This document shows positions 1 to 10,528 of a stretch of 64,000 nucleotides of DNA, one piece after another; positions within the stretch are counted from its first letter, which is position 1, and the number at the start of each line of letters is the position of its first letter. The notes below the pieces were generated by a model. That model saw only the letters and a program-made list of their open reading frames with translations, was not told the DNA's origin and did not search any database. The stretch covers positions 1-64,000 of the forward strand of contig NZ_SLZV01000009.1 in the NCBI RefSeq assembly GCF_004346095.1, in the 5' to 3' direction. The position numbers and the translations under genes are program-made. The stretch is from Faecalimonas umbilicata (lineage in GTDB: Bacteria; Bacillota; Clostridia; Lachnospirales; Lachnospiraceae).

Positions 1-15
1 TGTGCCTTGCTGCAT

Positions 16-48
16 AAAAAGCGGCCAGCAACATTTAGCTGCTGGCCG
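16..48 (-). terminator. rho-independent terminator, likely for lacZ
   Basis: A 9-bp GC-rich stem (22-30 with 40-48, nine-base loop) is followed on the minus strand by a run of five T (16-20). It lies about 140 bases past the beta-galactosidase stop codon, with no gene between. Confidence 0.7.
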
Positions 49-145
49 GGGAAATTTTATATTTTTTCTCTGTCCTCTTGACGGGGAGCAGTTCACTTCT
101 GATTTCCTGCTTAGTAGAGTTCTGACTATTAAATTTTAATTAATC

Positions 146-172
146 TATCCATTGTACAACCTGCAATGGATA
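146..172 (-). other. small inverted repeat after lacZ
   Basis: Positions 146-154 (TATCCATTG) pair perfectly with 164-172 around a nine-base loop, 14 bases after the lacZ stop. On the minus strand it is followed by mixed A/T rather than a clean T run, so it is a weak terminator or mRNA-stabilising hairpin at best. Confidence 0.35.
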
Positions 173-185
173 CTCTTAGTTTCAT

Positions 186-3335
<3,150 letters not shown>

Positions 3336-3353
3336 CTAGTTTGAAAAAATTTC

Positions 3354-4127
3354 TTATTTTTCTTCCTTCTTCTCCTCTTTTTTCAGAAAAAGCATACACC
3401 CTGCCGAAGCAACCGGCACAGTCAACAGACATGCAATCGCGCTGAAAAGCATAGCAGACACTCCCTGAAATAACATTTTGGAATTTAAAATTACTTCTGC
3501 CGTATATTTCACATTTTTCAGATAGAAAAAGAGCAGTAAGGAATCTCCTAAGTAAGCGAAGAACAGCGTATTCACCGTAGTCCCAATAATGTCTTTCCCA
3601 ATCTGCAGTCCCGAATGATAAATTTCACGTCTACTCATATCTGGTTTGTGTAAAATCACCTCGTACAAAGAAGACGTAATAGATAACGCGGTATCCAGCA
3701 CTGCCCCAAGGGTGCTGAGCAATACCATACACACAGTAATCTGAAGCATGTTAATATGCAGATTGGTATTGTAATAATACATCACATCTTCCTGGATTGC
3801 CTGTATTTCATTTAATCCACCACTTCTTGCATCCCACAAAAGCAGAAAAATTGCTGCAAGCAATAACAGGATAACTATCCCGGTTGCTCCGAACGCAATC
3901 TCCGTCTTCTGATTTTTCCCATTTTGTTTTACCAGTGTAATATAACTGATCAGACCGGCTGCAATTCCAGTAATGATAAGAGGTGCATGCCCGCCTGCCA
4001 TCAAAATGATCGCCAGTGACAATACCAGCAGATTTCCTGCAAGAGACATAACAGATACTGCTCCCCGGTCTCCACCGATCATCATCATCAATCCAAATAA
4101 AATCAACGCAAGTATTCCTATCATCAT
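3354..4127 (-). CDS. YibE/YibF-like membrane protein, 257 aa
   Basis: Integral membrane protein of the YibE/F family (second, shorter partner of the pair). About seven hydrophobic spans are visible, with a soluble stretch around residues 105-125 and a basic, lysine/glutamate-rich C-terminus. The family signature region around residues 135-200 (GAVLDTALSITSSLYE, then GKDIIGTTVNTLFFAY) is mirrored in the upstream gene, so the two proteins share a homologous core. Its ATG overlaps the stop of the upstream yibE-like gene by four bases (ATGA) and has GGAGGA seven bases before it, which implies translational coupling. Transport or regulatory function is not established. Confidence 0.85.
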   Translation of the reverse strand: MMIGILALILFGLMMMIGGDRGAVSVMSLAGNLLVLSLAIILMAGGHAPLIITGIAAGLISYITLVKQNGKNQKTEIAFGATGIVILLLLAAIFLLLWDARSGGLNEIQAIQEDVMYYYNTNLHINMLQITVCMVLLSTLGAVLDTALSITSSLYEVILHKPDMSRREIYHSGLQIGKDIIGTTVNTLFFAYLGDSLLLFFYLKNVKYTAEVILNSKMLFQGVSAMLFSAIACLLTVPVASAGCMLFLKKEEKKEEK

Positions 4128-5257
4128 CTTTCATTCCTCCGATCTTTTCTAACTTTGCCGGTTTTCATAAAAACTGAAGCAAAAAGTATCGAAACTGGAA
4201 TTGCCAGTACAATTCCGATACTTTCTATCAGAAAGCAGCAGATCTCATATGGAATATGCAGACGAAGGATCGTAAAAAAATCTACGTCATTGTTCATTCG
4301 AATCAAAAAGGTCGGAATCTGACTGCATGCAAATACAAACAAGAGTACATTCATCATTGTTCCCATAATATCATAACCGATCTCTCTTCCTGAACGGATC
4401 AGCGCCCGCACAGAAACAGATGGATTCTTCCTCGTAATTTCTCCGAGCGCTGATGAAATCGTCACAGTGACATCCATAATTGCTCCGAGTCCTGCCAACA
4501 TGATTTCTGCACGAAATAATTCTCCTGGATCATCCATACTTCCAAGATATTCCATCGAAGAATAATCAAGCCCTCCGGTATACCGTACTGTCAGATCAAA
4601 GATTCCCATGATCAGCGCTAAAACACTTAACGTAGATAACACTGCCGCCCACGTTTTCTTATGGAATCCATTCAGGATCACAAGAGGTATTACCGCAAAT
4701 AGAACTGTCATAAATCTACAGACAACAAGCACTTCTCTTCCTTTCAGGAACCCTGTAAACCCAAGGAAAAAAATTCCAAAATTTGCCACAACCGTGAGGA
4801 TGGTAAGCATCCCTTTCTCCTTCGTAACCGCAAGCAGAAGGAAAATAAGCGCCCCTGCAAGCACTGCCAGGTGGGTATCCCTTTTCAAACTTTTGATCGT
4901 TCCTTTCAAAGAGTCTCCCTCCAGAGTCACGAGTACTTTATCTCCCTTTGCGTATTTTTGATCCAGTACCCCGGAATAAGAATATTCATTGTTCAGCCGT
5001 ACTGTCTTTCCTTTTTTTTCTCCGTTCAGCAAAATTCCTTTGATGTTTTGCGCATAATAAGGTTCTCTCCCTCCCCGAACATCTTCTTCCTTCCTGCTTT
5101 CCTTTGTATGCACTGCCGTAATCTTAACAATAGGTGTCTGATATACCCACGCATCATTTGCCACAAAAAGAAGCAGGCAAAAATACAATAAGATTGCAGC
5201 AAAGATTCTTTTTCTTCTGACAGACACATTTTCTTTATTTTTCTTTTCTTCCCACAT
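4124..5257 (-). CDS. YibE/YibF-like membrane protein, 377 aa
   Basis: First member of a YibE/YibF pair. One N-terminal membrane anchor (about 20-38) precedes an extracytoplasmic beta-rich segment (about 40-125), then about seven further membrane spans. The core signature (GAIMDVTVTISSALGE about residue 258, and GYDIMGTMMNVLLF about 295) matches the downstream partner. The start is the ATG at 5257, nine bases after AAGGA; a GTG one codon earlier is less well placed. It forms a two-gene operon with the 257-residue protein. Such pairs are common in Firmicutes but their substrate is unknown. Confidence 0.85.
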   Translation of the reverse strand: MWEEKKNKENVSVRRKRIFAAILLYFCLLLFVANDAWVYQTPIVKITAVHTKESRKEEDVRGGREPYYAQNIKGILLNGEKKGKTVRLNNEYSYSGVLDQKYAKGDKVLVTLEGDSLKGTIKSLKRDTHLAVLAGALIFLLLAVTKEKGMLTILTVVANFGIFFLGFTGFLKGREVLVVCRFMTVLFAVIPLVILNGFHKKTWAAVLSTLSVLALIMGIFDLTVRYTGGLDYSSMEYLGSMDDPGELFRAEIMLAGLGAIMDVTVTISSALGEITRKNPSVSVRALIRSGREIGYDIMGTMMNVLLFVFACSQIPTFLIRMNNDVDFFTILRLHIPYEICCFLIESIGIVLAIPVSILFASVFMKTGKVRKDRRNER

Positions 5258-5361
5258 CACACTTTTTCCTTCATGATCACTTTTTAATTTTTCTTTATCG
5301 TATTCAGTTTTTCACTACTTGTCAAGTGGCAGCTAAAAACCTGTCTTTTTCTCAAAAATTT

Positions 5362-5400
5362 AGTGGAGAGTGTGATCTGATGTCATTCACACTCTCCACT
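5362..5400 (-). terminator. terminator of the degV gene
   Basis: A perfect 14-bp stem (5362-5375 with 5387-5400) ends 15 bases after the degV stop and is followed on the minus strand by AAATTTTTGAG. It separates degV from the yibE/F pair. Confidence 0.85.
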
Positions 5401-5414
5401 ATTATTTAAAACAA

Positions 5415-6263
5415 TTATTTTTCATCTTTCTTCTTTTTTACAAAGCTGATCGCAACACAGGCCGGACCAACATGTGTCCCGATGATGCCACCTACCGGAT
5501 ACAGGTGGTAATTTGTCAGACCATACTTTTCAACAGTCTCTTCCATGAACTTTTCCCCAATCTCCTTATCGGATGTATATCCAAAATAGACCGGTTCCTT
5601 CTCATCGATTTCATAGGATTCATATTCTTTCCACAGATACTTCACGCCACCTTTTCTTCCGCGTGCCTTCCCTAACATCGTCAATTCGCGATCCTTCAGT
5701 TCAATCACAGGTTTGATCTGGAGAACATTTCCTAACACAGCAAGTGCTGCCGGAATCCGACCTCCCTTTTTTAAATAGGTAAGTGTATCTAACATGCCGC
5801 ATACTGTGACGCGCTTTTTCAAATCCTCTATGGCCGCAACAATTTCTTCCATATTTTTCCCTTGAGCACGCATATCTACCGCCTTCTGTACCAGAAAACG
5901 CTGAGTAACAATCGCCTGCTCAGAATCAATGATCCAGATTTTCTCATATTCACTCATCTGTTTTGCAAGATTTGCTGCGTTGACTGTCCCACTCAATCCG
6001 CTGGAAAGAGTAATCACAAGCACTTCCTCATTTTTTTCTTTTGCTTCTTCGTACAACTGCAAAAATTCCTCCGGAGACGGCTGACTGGTAACCGGAAGTT
6101 CCTTCTCTTCAGCAAGCTTATCAAAAAAATGGATAAAATCCTCTTCTGTTTTCAATGGAAAATCTCCATCTGAAAATTTTGTCTTTAACCAGACAATCCG
6201 AATGTCCATCTCCTCTGCTTCCTGCTTTGTGATATCCGAAGCGGAATCTGTAATAATCATCAT
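5415..6263 (-). CDS. DegV family fatty-acid-binding protein (FakB type), 282 aa
   Basis: DegV proteins bind a single fatty acid and present it to the kinase FakA, which phosphorylates it for use by the phospholipid acyltransferase system. The N-terminal TDSASDI motif (residues 5-11), the TSQPSPEEF loop (about 59-67) that contacts the carboxylate, and the GMLDTLTYLKKGGRI segment (about 156-170) are all typical, and 282 residues is the usual length. An AAGGAGG site lies ten bases before the ATG. It is divergent from a TetR-type regulator and ends at a strong hairpin, so it is probably a single-gene unit under that regulator. The FakA homologue is at 23997-25658. Confidence 0.93.
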   Translation of the reverse strand: MMIITDSASDITKQEAEEMDIRIVWLKTKFSDGDFPLKTEEDFIHFFDKLAEEKELPVTSQPSPEEFLQLYEEAKEKNEEVLVITLSSGLSGTVNAANLAKQMSEYEKIWIIDSEQAIVTQRFLVQKAVDMRAQGKNMEEIVAAIEDLKKRVTVCGMLDTLTYLKKGGRIPAALAVLGNVLQIKPVIELKDRELTMLGKARGRKGGVKYLWKEYESYEIDEKEPVYFGYTSDKEIGEKFMEETVEKYGLTNYHLYPVGGIIGTHVGPACVAISFVKKKKDEK

Positions 6264-6287
6264 TGTAAAATTTCCTCCTTCAACAGA

Positions 6288-6316
6288 TTGACAACCTCTG
6301 TCTGATTTTCTAAAAT
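6288..6316 (+). promoter_or_regulatory. sigma-A promoter for the tetR-type gene
   Basis: TTGACA (6288-6293), a 17-base spacer and TAAAAT (6311-6316), about 100 bases before the regulator start. It lies back to back with a candidate degV promoter. Confidence 0.6.
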
Positions 6317-6342
6317 AGATGATACAAATATATCAATTAAAC

Positions 6343-6370
6343 AATATAGCATATCTGCAAAAAAAATCAA
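6343..6370 (-). promoter_or_regulatory. possible degV promoter
   Basis: On the minus strand TTGATT (6365-6370), 16 bases, then TATATT (6343-6348). It sits within the AT-rich divergent region shared with the regulator, so an operator for that regulator could act on both. Confidence 0.4.
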
Positions 6371-6413
6371 TGCAGAAACTTACAAATGAAACAAAACAGG
6401 AGATTTTGTATCT

Positions 6414-6935
6414 ATGAAAAGAACCCAACGCACAAGCGATTTTCTAAAGGAATGCATTGCCGATTCGCTTTTAAGACTTCTGCGCACAAAGCCCCTTGAG
6501 GCAATTACGATCCGTGAGATCACTGAACTCGCCAATGTCAGTCGTGTCACTTACTATCGGAATTTTACTTCCAAAGAAGAAGTGATTGAATTTAAGCTGG
6601 ACAAACTAATGACAGACTGGATTGAACACGAAAAAACAATCCGGAATACTTCTGCCTGTGAACTTGCAATCCGCTTTTTCCAGTTTTTCTACTCCATCCG
6701 GGATATCGTTCAGACTCTGATTCAGGCGAAACTATCACTTTTGCTTCTCAACGCACTGATCATACGCTTTGGCGACGTTTTTACACAAGACTGCGCCGAA
6801 TATTATCGCCAGATTTTCATCTCCTTCGGACTGTGCGGAGTGATTCTTACATGGATGGATACCGGTATGAACGAGTCTCCGGAAGAAATGGGAAAAATCG
6901 TCACGGAAACATTTTTCCCGCAAGAACAGCCTTAA
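6414..6935 (+). CDS. TetR/AcrR family transcriptional regulator, 173 aa
   Basis: DNA-binding repressor-type protein. The N-terminal helix-turn-helix (about residues 22-55, ITIREITELANVSRVTYYRNF) is a clear TetR domain. The C-terminal part is helical and hydrophobic (about 85-160), consistent with a ligand-binding dimerisation domain of the short TetR_C type. CAGGAG lies 11 bases before the ATG. It is one of very few plus-strand genes here and diverges from degV, so control of fatty-acid uptake is a reasonable guess but is inference. Its stop sits one base from the stop of the convergent small membrane gene, with no terminator between. Confidence 0.9.
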   Translation: MKRTQRTSDFLKECIADSLLRLLRTKPLEAITIREITELANVSRVTYYRNFTSKEEVIEFKLDKLMTDWIEHEKTIRNTSACELAIRFFQFFYSIRDIVQTLIQAKLSLLLLNALIIRFGDVFTQDCAEYYRQIFISFGLCGVILTWMDTGMNESPEEMGKIVTETFFPQEQP

Positions 6936-6936
6936 C

Positions 6937-7236
6937 TTACTTTAAGAACTCTCCCATAGGTTGCTGATATGTAATTGCCTCTATGATTTTTGCACTATCG
7001 TATGTTCCAACAGAAGTTTTCTCATAATCGATCCCCGCAAAAATCAAAAATAAAATCAGACTGACACAGACACGCAGCACAAAAGTAGAACGGGGCAGTG
7101 CCTCTTCTTTCTCATAAAGTTGATGATACGCTCCCTGGCAGCGCGGATGGATCGCCGGATTGGATGTTCGTCCATTTCCATATAGATTTCTTGCCTGTGC
7201 AAGTAGTTCTTCTCTTCTTTTTTCTGTCTCATTCAT
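6937..7236 (-). CDS. small membrane protein of unknown function, 99 aa
   Basis: Not recognised. The N-terminal half is charged and hydrophilic with a basic, Cys-containing segment (NPAIHPRCQGAYHQLY, about 28-43). One hydrophobic membrane span follows at about 57-72, then a short polar tail. The start at 7236 was chosen because GGAGAGGA lies just upstream; an in-frame ATG further up would run back into the his terminator. It is preceded by the hisIE terminator and converges tail to tail with the tetR-type gene. Confidence 0.7.
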   Translation of the reverse strand: MNETEKRREELLAQARNLYGNGRTSNPAIHPRCQGAYHQLYEKEEALPRSTFVLRVCVSLILFLIFAGIDYEKTSVGTYDSAKIIEAITYQQPMGEFLK

Positions 7237-7284
7237 ACGAGTCTCTCCTCTCCGTCCCGACATGTTTGTAGTTGCTCCTAAAAC

Positions 7285-7322
7285 AGCGGGCATACACTTC
7301 TTTTATAAAGTGTATGCCCGCT
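7285..7322 (-). terminator. hairpin terminator after hisIE
   Basis: A perfect 15-bp stem (7285-7299 with 7308-7322) with an eight-base loop, 27 bases after the hisIE stop. The minus-strand tail is only GTTTTAGG, so it may be leaky; the next gene starts 49 bases on. Confidence 0.75.
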
Positions 7323-7348
7323 TAATTTCTGACAGACCAGTCCATCTG

Positions 7349-8632
7349 TTATCTCTCCGCAAGTTCTTTAATAATATCTTCCCACTTCACGCCTCGCTCA
7401 ACCATAAGTACCATCGCATGATAAAGGAAATCAGAAATCTCTCCTTTAATCTCATCCGGGTTTGGGTTCTTTGCTGCAATGATCAATTCAGTTGCTTCTT
7501 CCCCAACTTTCTTGAGAATCTTATCAATTCCTTTGTCAAACAAATAGTTCGTATAAGATCCATCTCTCGGATTTTTTTTGCGCTCAAGAATCTTCTCATA
7601 AACCGTTTCAAACACTTGAAGCGGATTTGTGCCGTCATAATCCGTACCGACAAGCGGTTGGAAGAAGCACGTTGCATTCCCGGTCTTACATGCCGGTCCG
7701 ATCTGTTCTACTTTTGCAAGCAAAGCCTCCTTATCACAGTTGATCGTAAGTGCCTTCACATACTGATAATGGCCGCTTTCCTCTCCCTGTACTTTGCTTC
7801 TTTTCGCTTCTCTGTCATAATAAGTCATCTTTCCGGTTTTGATTGTATTGTAAAATGCCTCTTTATCCATATAGGAAAACATCAACACTTCTCCAGTCTT
7901 ATAACTTTGCGCGATCACAGGAAGAAGCCCCTCCTCATTGAGGCGAAACTCTGAAAACTCCATCATGCTCTCGAACGAAGTCATTTTAATATTTTCCTTA
8001 GCGCACTGCTCTTTAAATGCAACAAAATCCATTGTCGTCCGGCTTACATAAGCGCCGGAAAGTCCTTTCACACCCGGACATTTTAAAATTTTAAACAATT
8101 CTGACTTCTCATTCGTATCTGTAAGCACCACACACGGAATATCTGTCACATTCATGACCGAATCCAAATCCAGTCTGTGCATAAATAAAATTTCACTGCT
8201 GCACTCTTCGATCAAATGCTGTTGCTTAAACAGCGCATCAAAATCATTGAGAGAAACTGAGATTTTCTCCTTTCCAAACCTTTTTGCCGCCTCCTCGATC
8301 AACTCAAAGGAAATCGCTTTCGAAAAATTCAATACTGCCCGTTTCGCACCCGCATACAAGATTTTCTTGATATCTTCCTGCCGCTTGATATTTCCTCCCG
8401 CCACCATCGGAATGCGTATTGCCCGGCTGATCTTCTTCATAATTGCTATTGCTTCCTCATGTTCTTCGTCAGAAGAAGACAGATCAAACACAAAAAGTTC
8501 ATCCGCACCATGATCACTGTAATATTTTGCCAGAGAAACTACATTTTCTGAAAGGACTTCTCTGTTGTCAAACCATTTTACTGCCTTCCCTTCATCGATG
8601 AAAATGCAAGGAATTAATTTTTTATAACTCAT
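7349..8632 (-). CDS. hisIE: HisF-like domain + HisI + HisE fusion (phosphoribosyl-AMP cyclohydrolase / phosphoribosyl-ATP pyrophosphatase), 427 aa
   Basis: Catalyses steps 2 and 3 of histidine synthesis. There are three parts. A HisA/HisF-type beta/alpha barrel spans about residues 1-205 (KLIPCI start, MVAGGNI about 76-82). HisI spans about 228-325, with the GEESGH motif and a C-x6-C zinc pair at 315 and 322. HisE spans about 335-427 (GIDKILKKVGEEATELIIAAKN). The barrel has Phe11 where HisF has its catalytic Asp and Asn129 near the second, so it is probably not a cyclase. In HisI the usual DxDxD metal motif reads NxDxE (298-302). The ATG at 8632 has AAAGGAG 13 bases upstream; a TTG eight codons earlier was rejected. 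hisZ is 36 bases upstream. Confidence 0.92.
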   Translation of the reverse strand: MSYKKLIPCIFIDEGKAVKWFDNREVLSENVVSLAKYYSDHGADELFVFDLSSSDEEHEEAIAIMKKISRAIRIPMVAGGNIKRQEDIKKILYAGAKRAVLNFSKAISFELIEEAAKRFGKEKISVSLNDFDALFKQQHLIEECSSEILFMHRLDLDSVMNVTDIPCVVLTDTNEKSELFKILKCPGVKGLSGAYVSRTTMDFVAFKEQCAKENIKMTSFESMMEFSEFRLNEEGLLPVIAQSYKTGEVLMFSYMDKEAFYNTIKTGKMTYYDREAKRSKVQGEESGHYQYVKALTINCDKEALLAKVEQIGPACKTGNATCFFQPLVGTDYDGTNPLQVFETVYEKILERKKNPRDGSYTNYLFDKGIDKILKKVGEEATELIIAAKNPNPDEIKGEISDFLYHAMVLMVERGVKWEDIIKELAER

Positions 8633-8668
8633 TTTTACAATTCGCTCCTTTATCAATTTCAGACCGCC

Positions 8669-9922
8669 TTACGCACAGTCTACGACTTTTTTCTCTCCCG
8701 TGTGTAAATTCACCATGATGATCTGCTCGTCTCTCCTCAGATAGATTAAGCTGCCCGCCTGCTTTCTGCGCCCATAGATATGATATACCGACAGATTTTT
8801 CTTTTCTTCCCGTTCAAGCAGCTCTACTCGTTTCCCTTTTCCGCGGAAGTCCTTCGCAAGAGAGATTGCGTACTTCCTCTGCTCCCGGTCAAAGAGCAGG
8901 ATTATCTGCTCCGGTTCCTCCGGAATCTGGATTTTCTGTCGGATCAGTGCTTTCATCAGCTCATCTGTACCGATTGCAAACCCTGCTGCCGGAAGCTCTC
9001 TTCCGAATCTTTCCATCAACCTGTCATACCGTCCGCCTTTCGCGACAGGTTCCCCGCCTCCAAAAGTATCGCTCTTAAAAATCATTCCACTATAATAAGC
9101 ATATTTCCCACACATGCCAAGATCAAATGTGATCATCTCCTGCATGTGGTACAGTTTTAAAATTTCATAAACTTCTTTTAAACGCTCCAAAGCAAGAATT
9201 GCCCGCCTGTCCGGTGCCAGCTCTCTCGCTTCATTTAAAATTTCCACACTTCCAACCAATTCTGGAAGGCGATAAAAAACTTCTCTGATCGGACGCTTTA
9301 CCGGAAGTTTCTCAAGAAGTTCTCTCATACCAAGGAAATTTCTCCTTGCAATCATCGTCCGCACCTTTTCTTTGACTTCGGCAGGGAATTGTGCCGCATC
9401 CAAAAGGCTTTGCAGAAATTCCACATGCCCGACACTGATCTGAAATTCTTTCATCCCAGCGCGCTTCAGACTATCTGACGCAAGCGCGATCAACTCTGCA
9501 TCTGCCCCTGCAGTTCCATCTCCAATGAGTTCTGCACCAAGCTGTGTGCTTTCACACAATTCTCCCTGCTGACTTCCATGATTTAAAAATGTATTTCCTA
9601 TGTAACACATCCTAAGCGGTACAGAATCCTTTTCAAACTGTGTCACTGCAACTCTTGCTACCGATGGTGTAATATCCGGTCGCAATGCAAGTGTGTTTCC
9701 CTCCCGGTCAAAAAATTTATAGAGTTCTCTGGAAGATACGATTCCGGTGTCTCTTCCAAATACTTCCAGAAATTCAAAAGCAGGTGTCTGAATGTCTTCA
9801 TATCCATACAAATGAAGCATTTCATGCAGTTCTTCCTGAAGCAACAACTTTTTTCTGCACTCTTTTCCATAAATATCTTTGACTCCCTCTGGTGTATGCA
9901 AAATCTTCTGTCTCATAGCCAT
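8669..9922 (-). CDS. hisZ: ATP phosphoribosyltransferase regulatory subunit HisZ, 417 aa
   Basis: HisZ is a class II aminoacyl-tRNA-synthetase paralogue that pairs with short-form HisG to catalyse and feedback-regulate the first step of histidine synthesis. The sequence opens like HisRS (HTPEGVKDIYG, about 8-18), has motif 2-like LALRPDITPSVARV (about 78-91), and a GGRYDRL motif near 299. It lacks the HisRS anticodon-binding domain, carrying only a short divergent C-terminal region (about 325-417). The ATG follows AGGGGAG closely. It lies between recU and hisIE in the long minus-strand operon; hisG and the other his genes are not in this window. Confidence 0.92.
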   Translation of the reverse strand: MAMRQKILHTPEGVKDIYGKECRKKLLLQEELHEMLHLYGYEDIQTPAFEFLEVFGRDTGIVSSRELYKFFDREGNTLALRPDITPSVARVAVTQFEKDSVPLRMCYIGNTFLNHGSQQGELCESTQLGAELIGDGTAGADAELIALASDSLKRAGMKEFQISVGHVEFLQSLLDAAQFPAEVKEKVRTMIARRNFLGMRELLEKLPVKRPIREVFYRLPELVGSVEILNEARELAPDRRAILALERLKEVYEILKLYHMQEMITFDLGMCGKYAYYSGMIFKSDTFGGGEPVAKGGRYDRLMERFGRELPAAGFAIGTDELMKALIRQKIQIPEEPEQIILLFDREQRKYAISLAKDFRGKGKRVELLEREEKKNLSVYHIYGRRKQAGSLIYLRRDEQIIMVNLHTGEKKVVDCA

Positions 9923-9997
9923 TCTCCCCTTCTCCTTACAATTTTTACTTATCTTTTGGCATCATTTTTTATCTTCCCTTATCTTTTGTACTTCTTT

Positions 9998-10528
9998 TTA
10001 TTCTCTTTCCTCTAGATCTTTCTGAAGCGCATCAAGATACGGTACATATCCTCCTGCCATCTTTAGAAAAAAGTGCTCCGAAAGCTCTTCCCTTCGAATG
10101 CTCTTTCTGCCGCCGGTTTGCCCCCGCTCCCAAAAGCATTCCATCTCGGCACAGCGCATATAATACAATTCATTCCGTCTACTGAAATAGATCAATAAAA
10201 ATGCGACCCCATCCTGCTTTTCAAAATTTTTCATAAATTCCACTTGATGTTCATGGATATTCTGCAATGGGAAAGTATCTGCATTACACTCCTTTGCATC
10301 AAAACAAACCGGGATCCCCTGAACTGCTCCGATATAATCCACTGTACTCCGCTGCTCAAAATACGCAAGCGTAATATGCCTGTGTTCCTTGTCAATCCGC
10401 ACCGGGGTGATCGGTGTCGGTATCTTCTGAATCAACGCAAGTCCCTTCTCCAGATATCTCTCATTAGTCCTGTTGATCATATCCTCCAGCGTAGATCCCC
10501 GAAGCCCTCTGGAATTCCATGTCCCCAT
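9998..10528 (-). CDS. recU: Holliday junction resolvase RecU, 176 aa
   Basis: RecU cuts Holliday junctions in Firmicutes, working with RuvAB (ruvA and ruvB are at 34277-35896). Family motifs are present: GSTLEDMINRTNERYLEKG (about 11-29), IPTPI (36-40), the nuclease core VDYIGAVQGIPVCFDAKEC (about 63-81), and QVEFMKNFEKQDGVAFLLIYF (about 95-115). At 176 residues it is somewhat shorter than B. subtilis RecU, mainly at the N-terminus. Its ATG shares one base with the stop of the upstream pseudouridine synthase (TGATG), with GGAG nine bases before it, so the two are translationally coupled. Confidence 0.94.
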   Translation of the reverse strand: MGTWNSRGLRGSTLEDMINRTNERYLEKGLALIQKIPTPITPVRIDKEHRHITLAYFEQRSTVDYIGAVQGIPVCFDAKECNADTFPLQNIHEHQVEFMKNFEKQDGVAFLLIYFSRRNELYYMRCAEMECFWERGQTGGRKSIRREELSEHFFLKMAGGYVPYLDALQKDLEERE

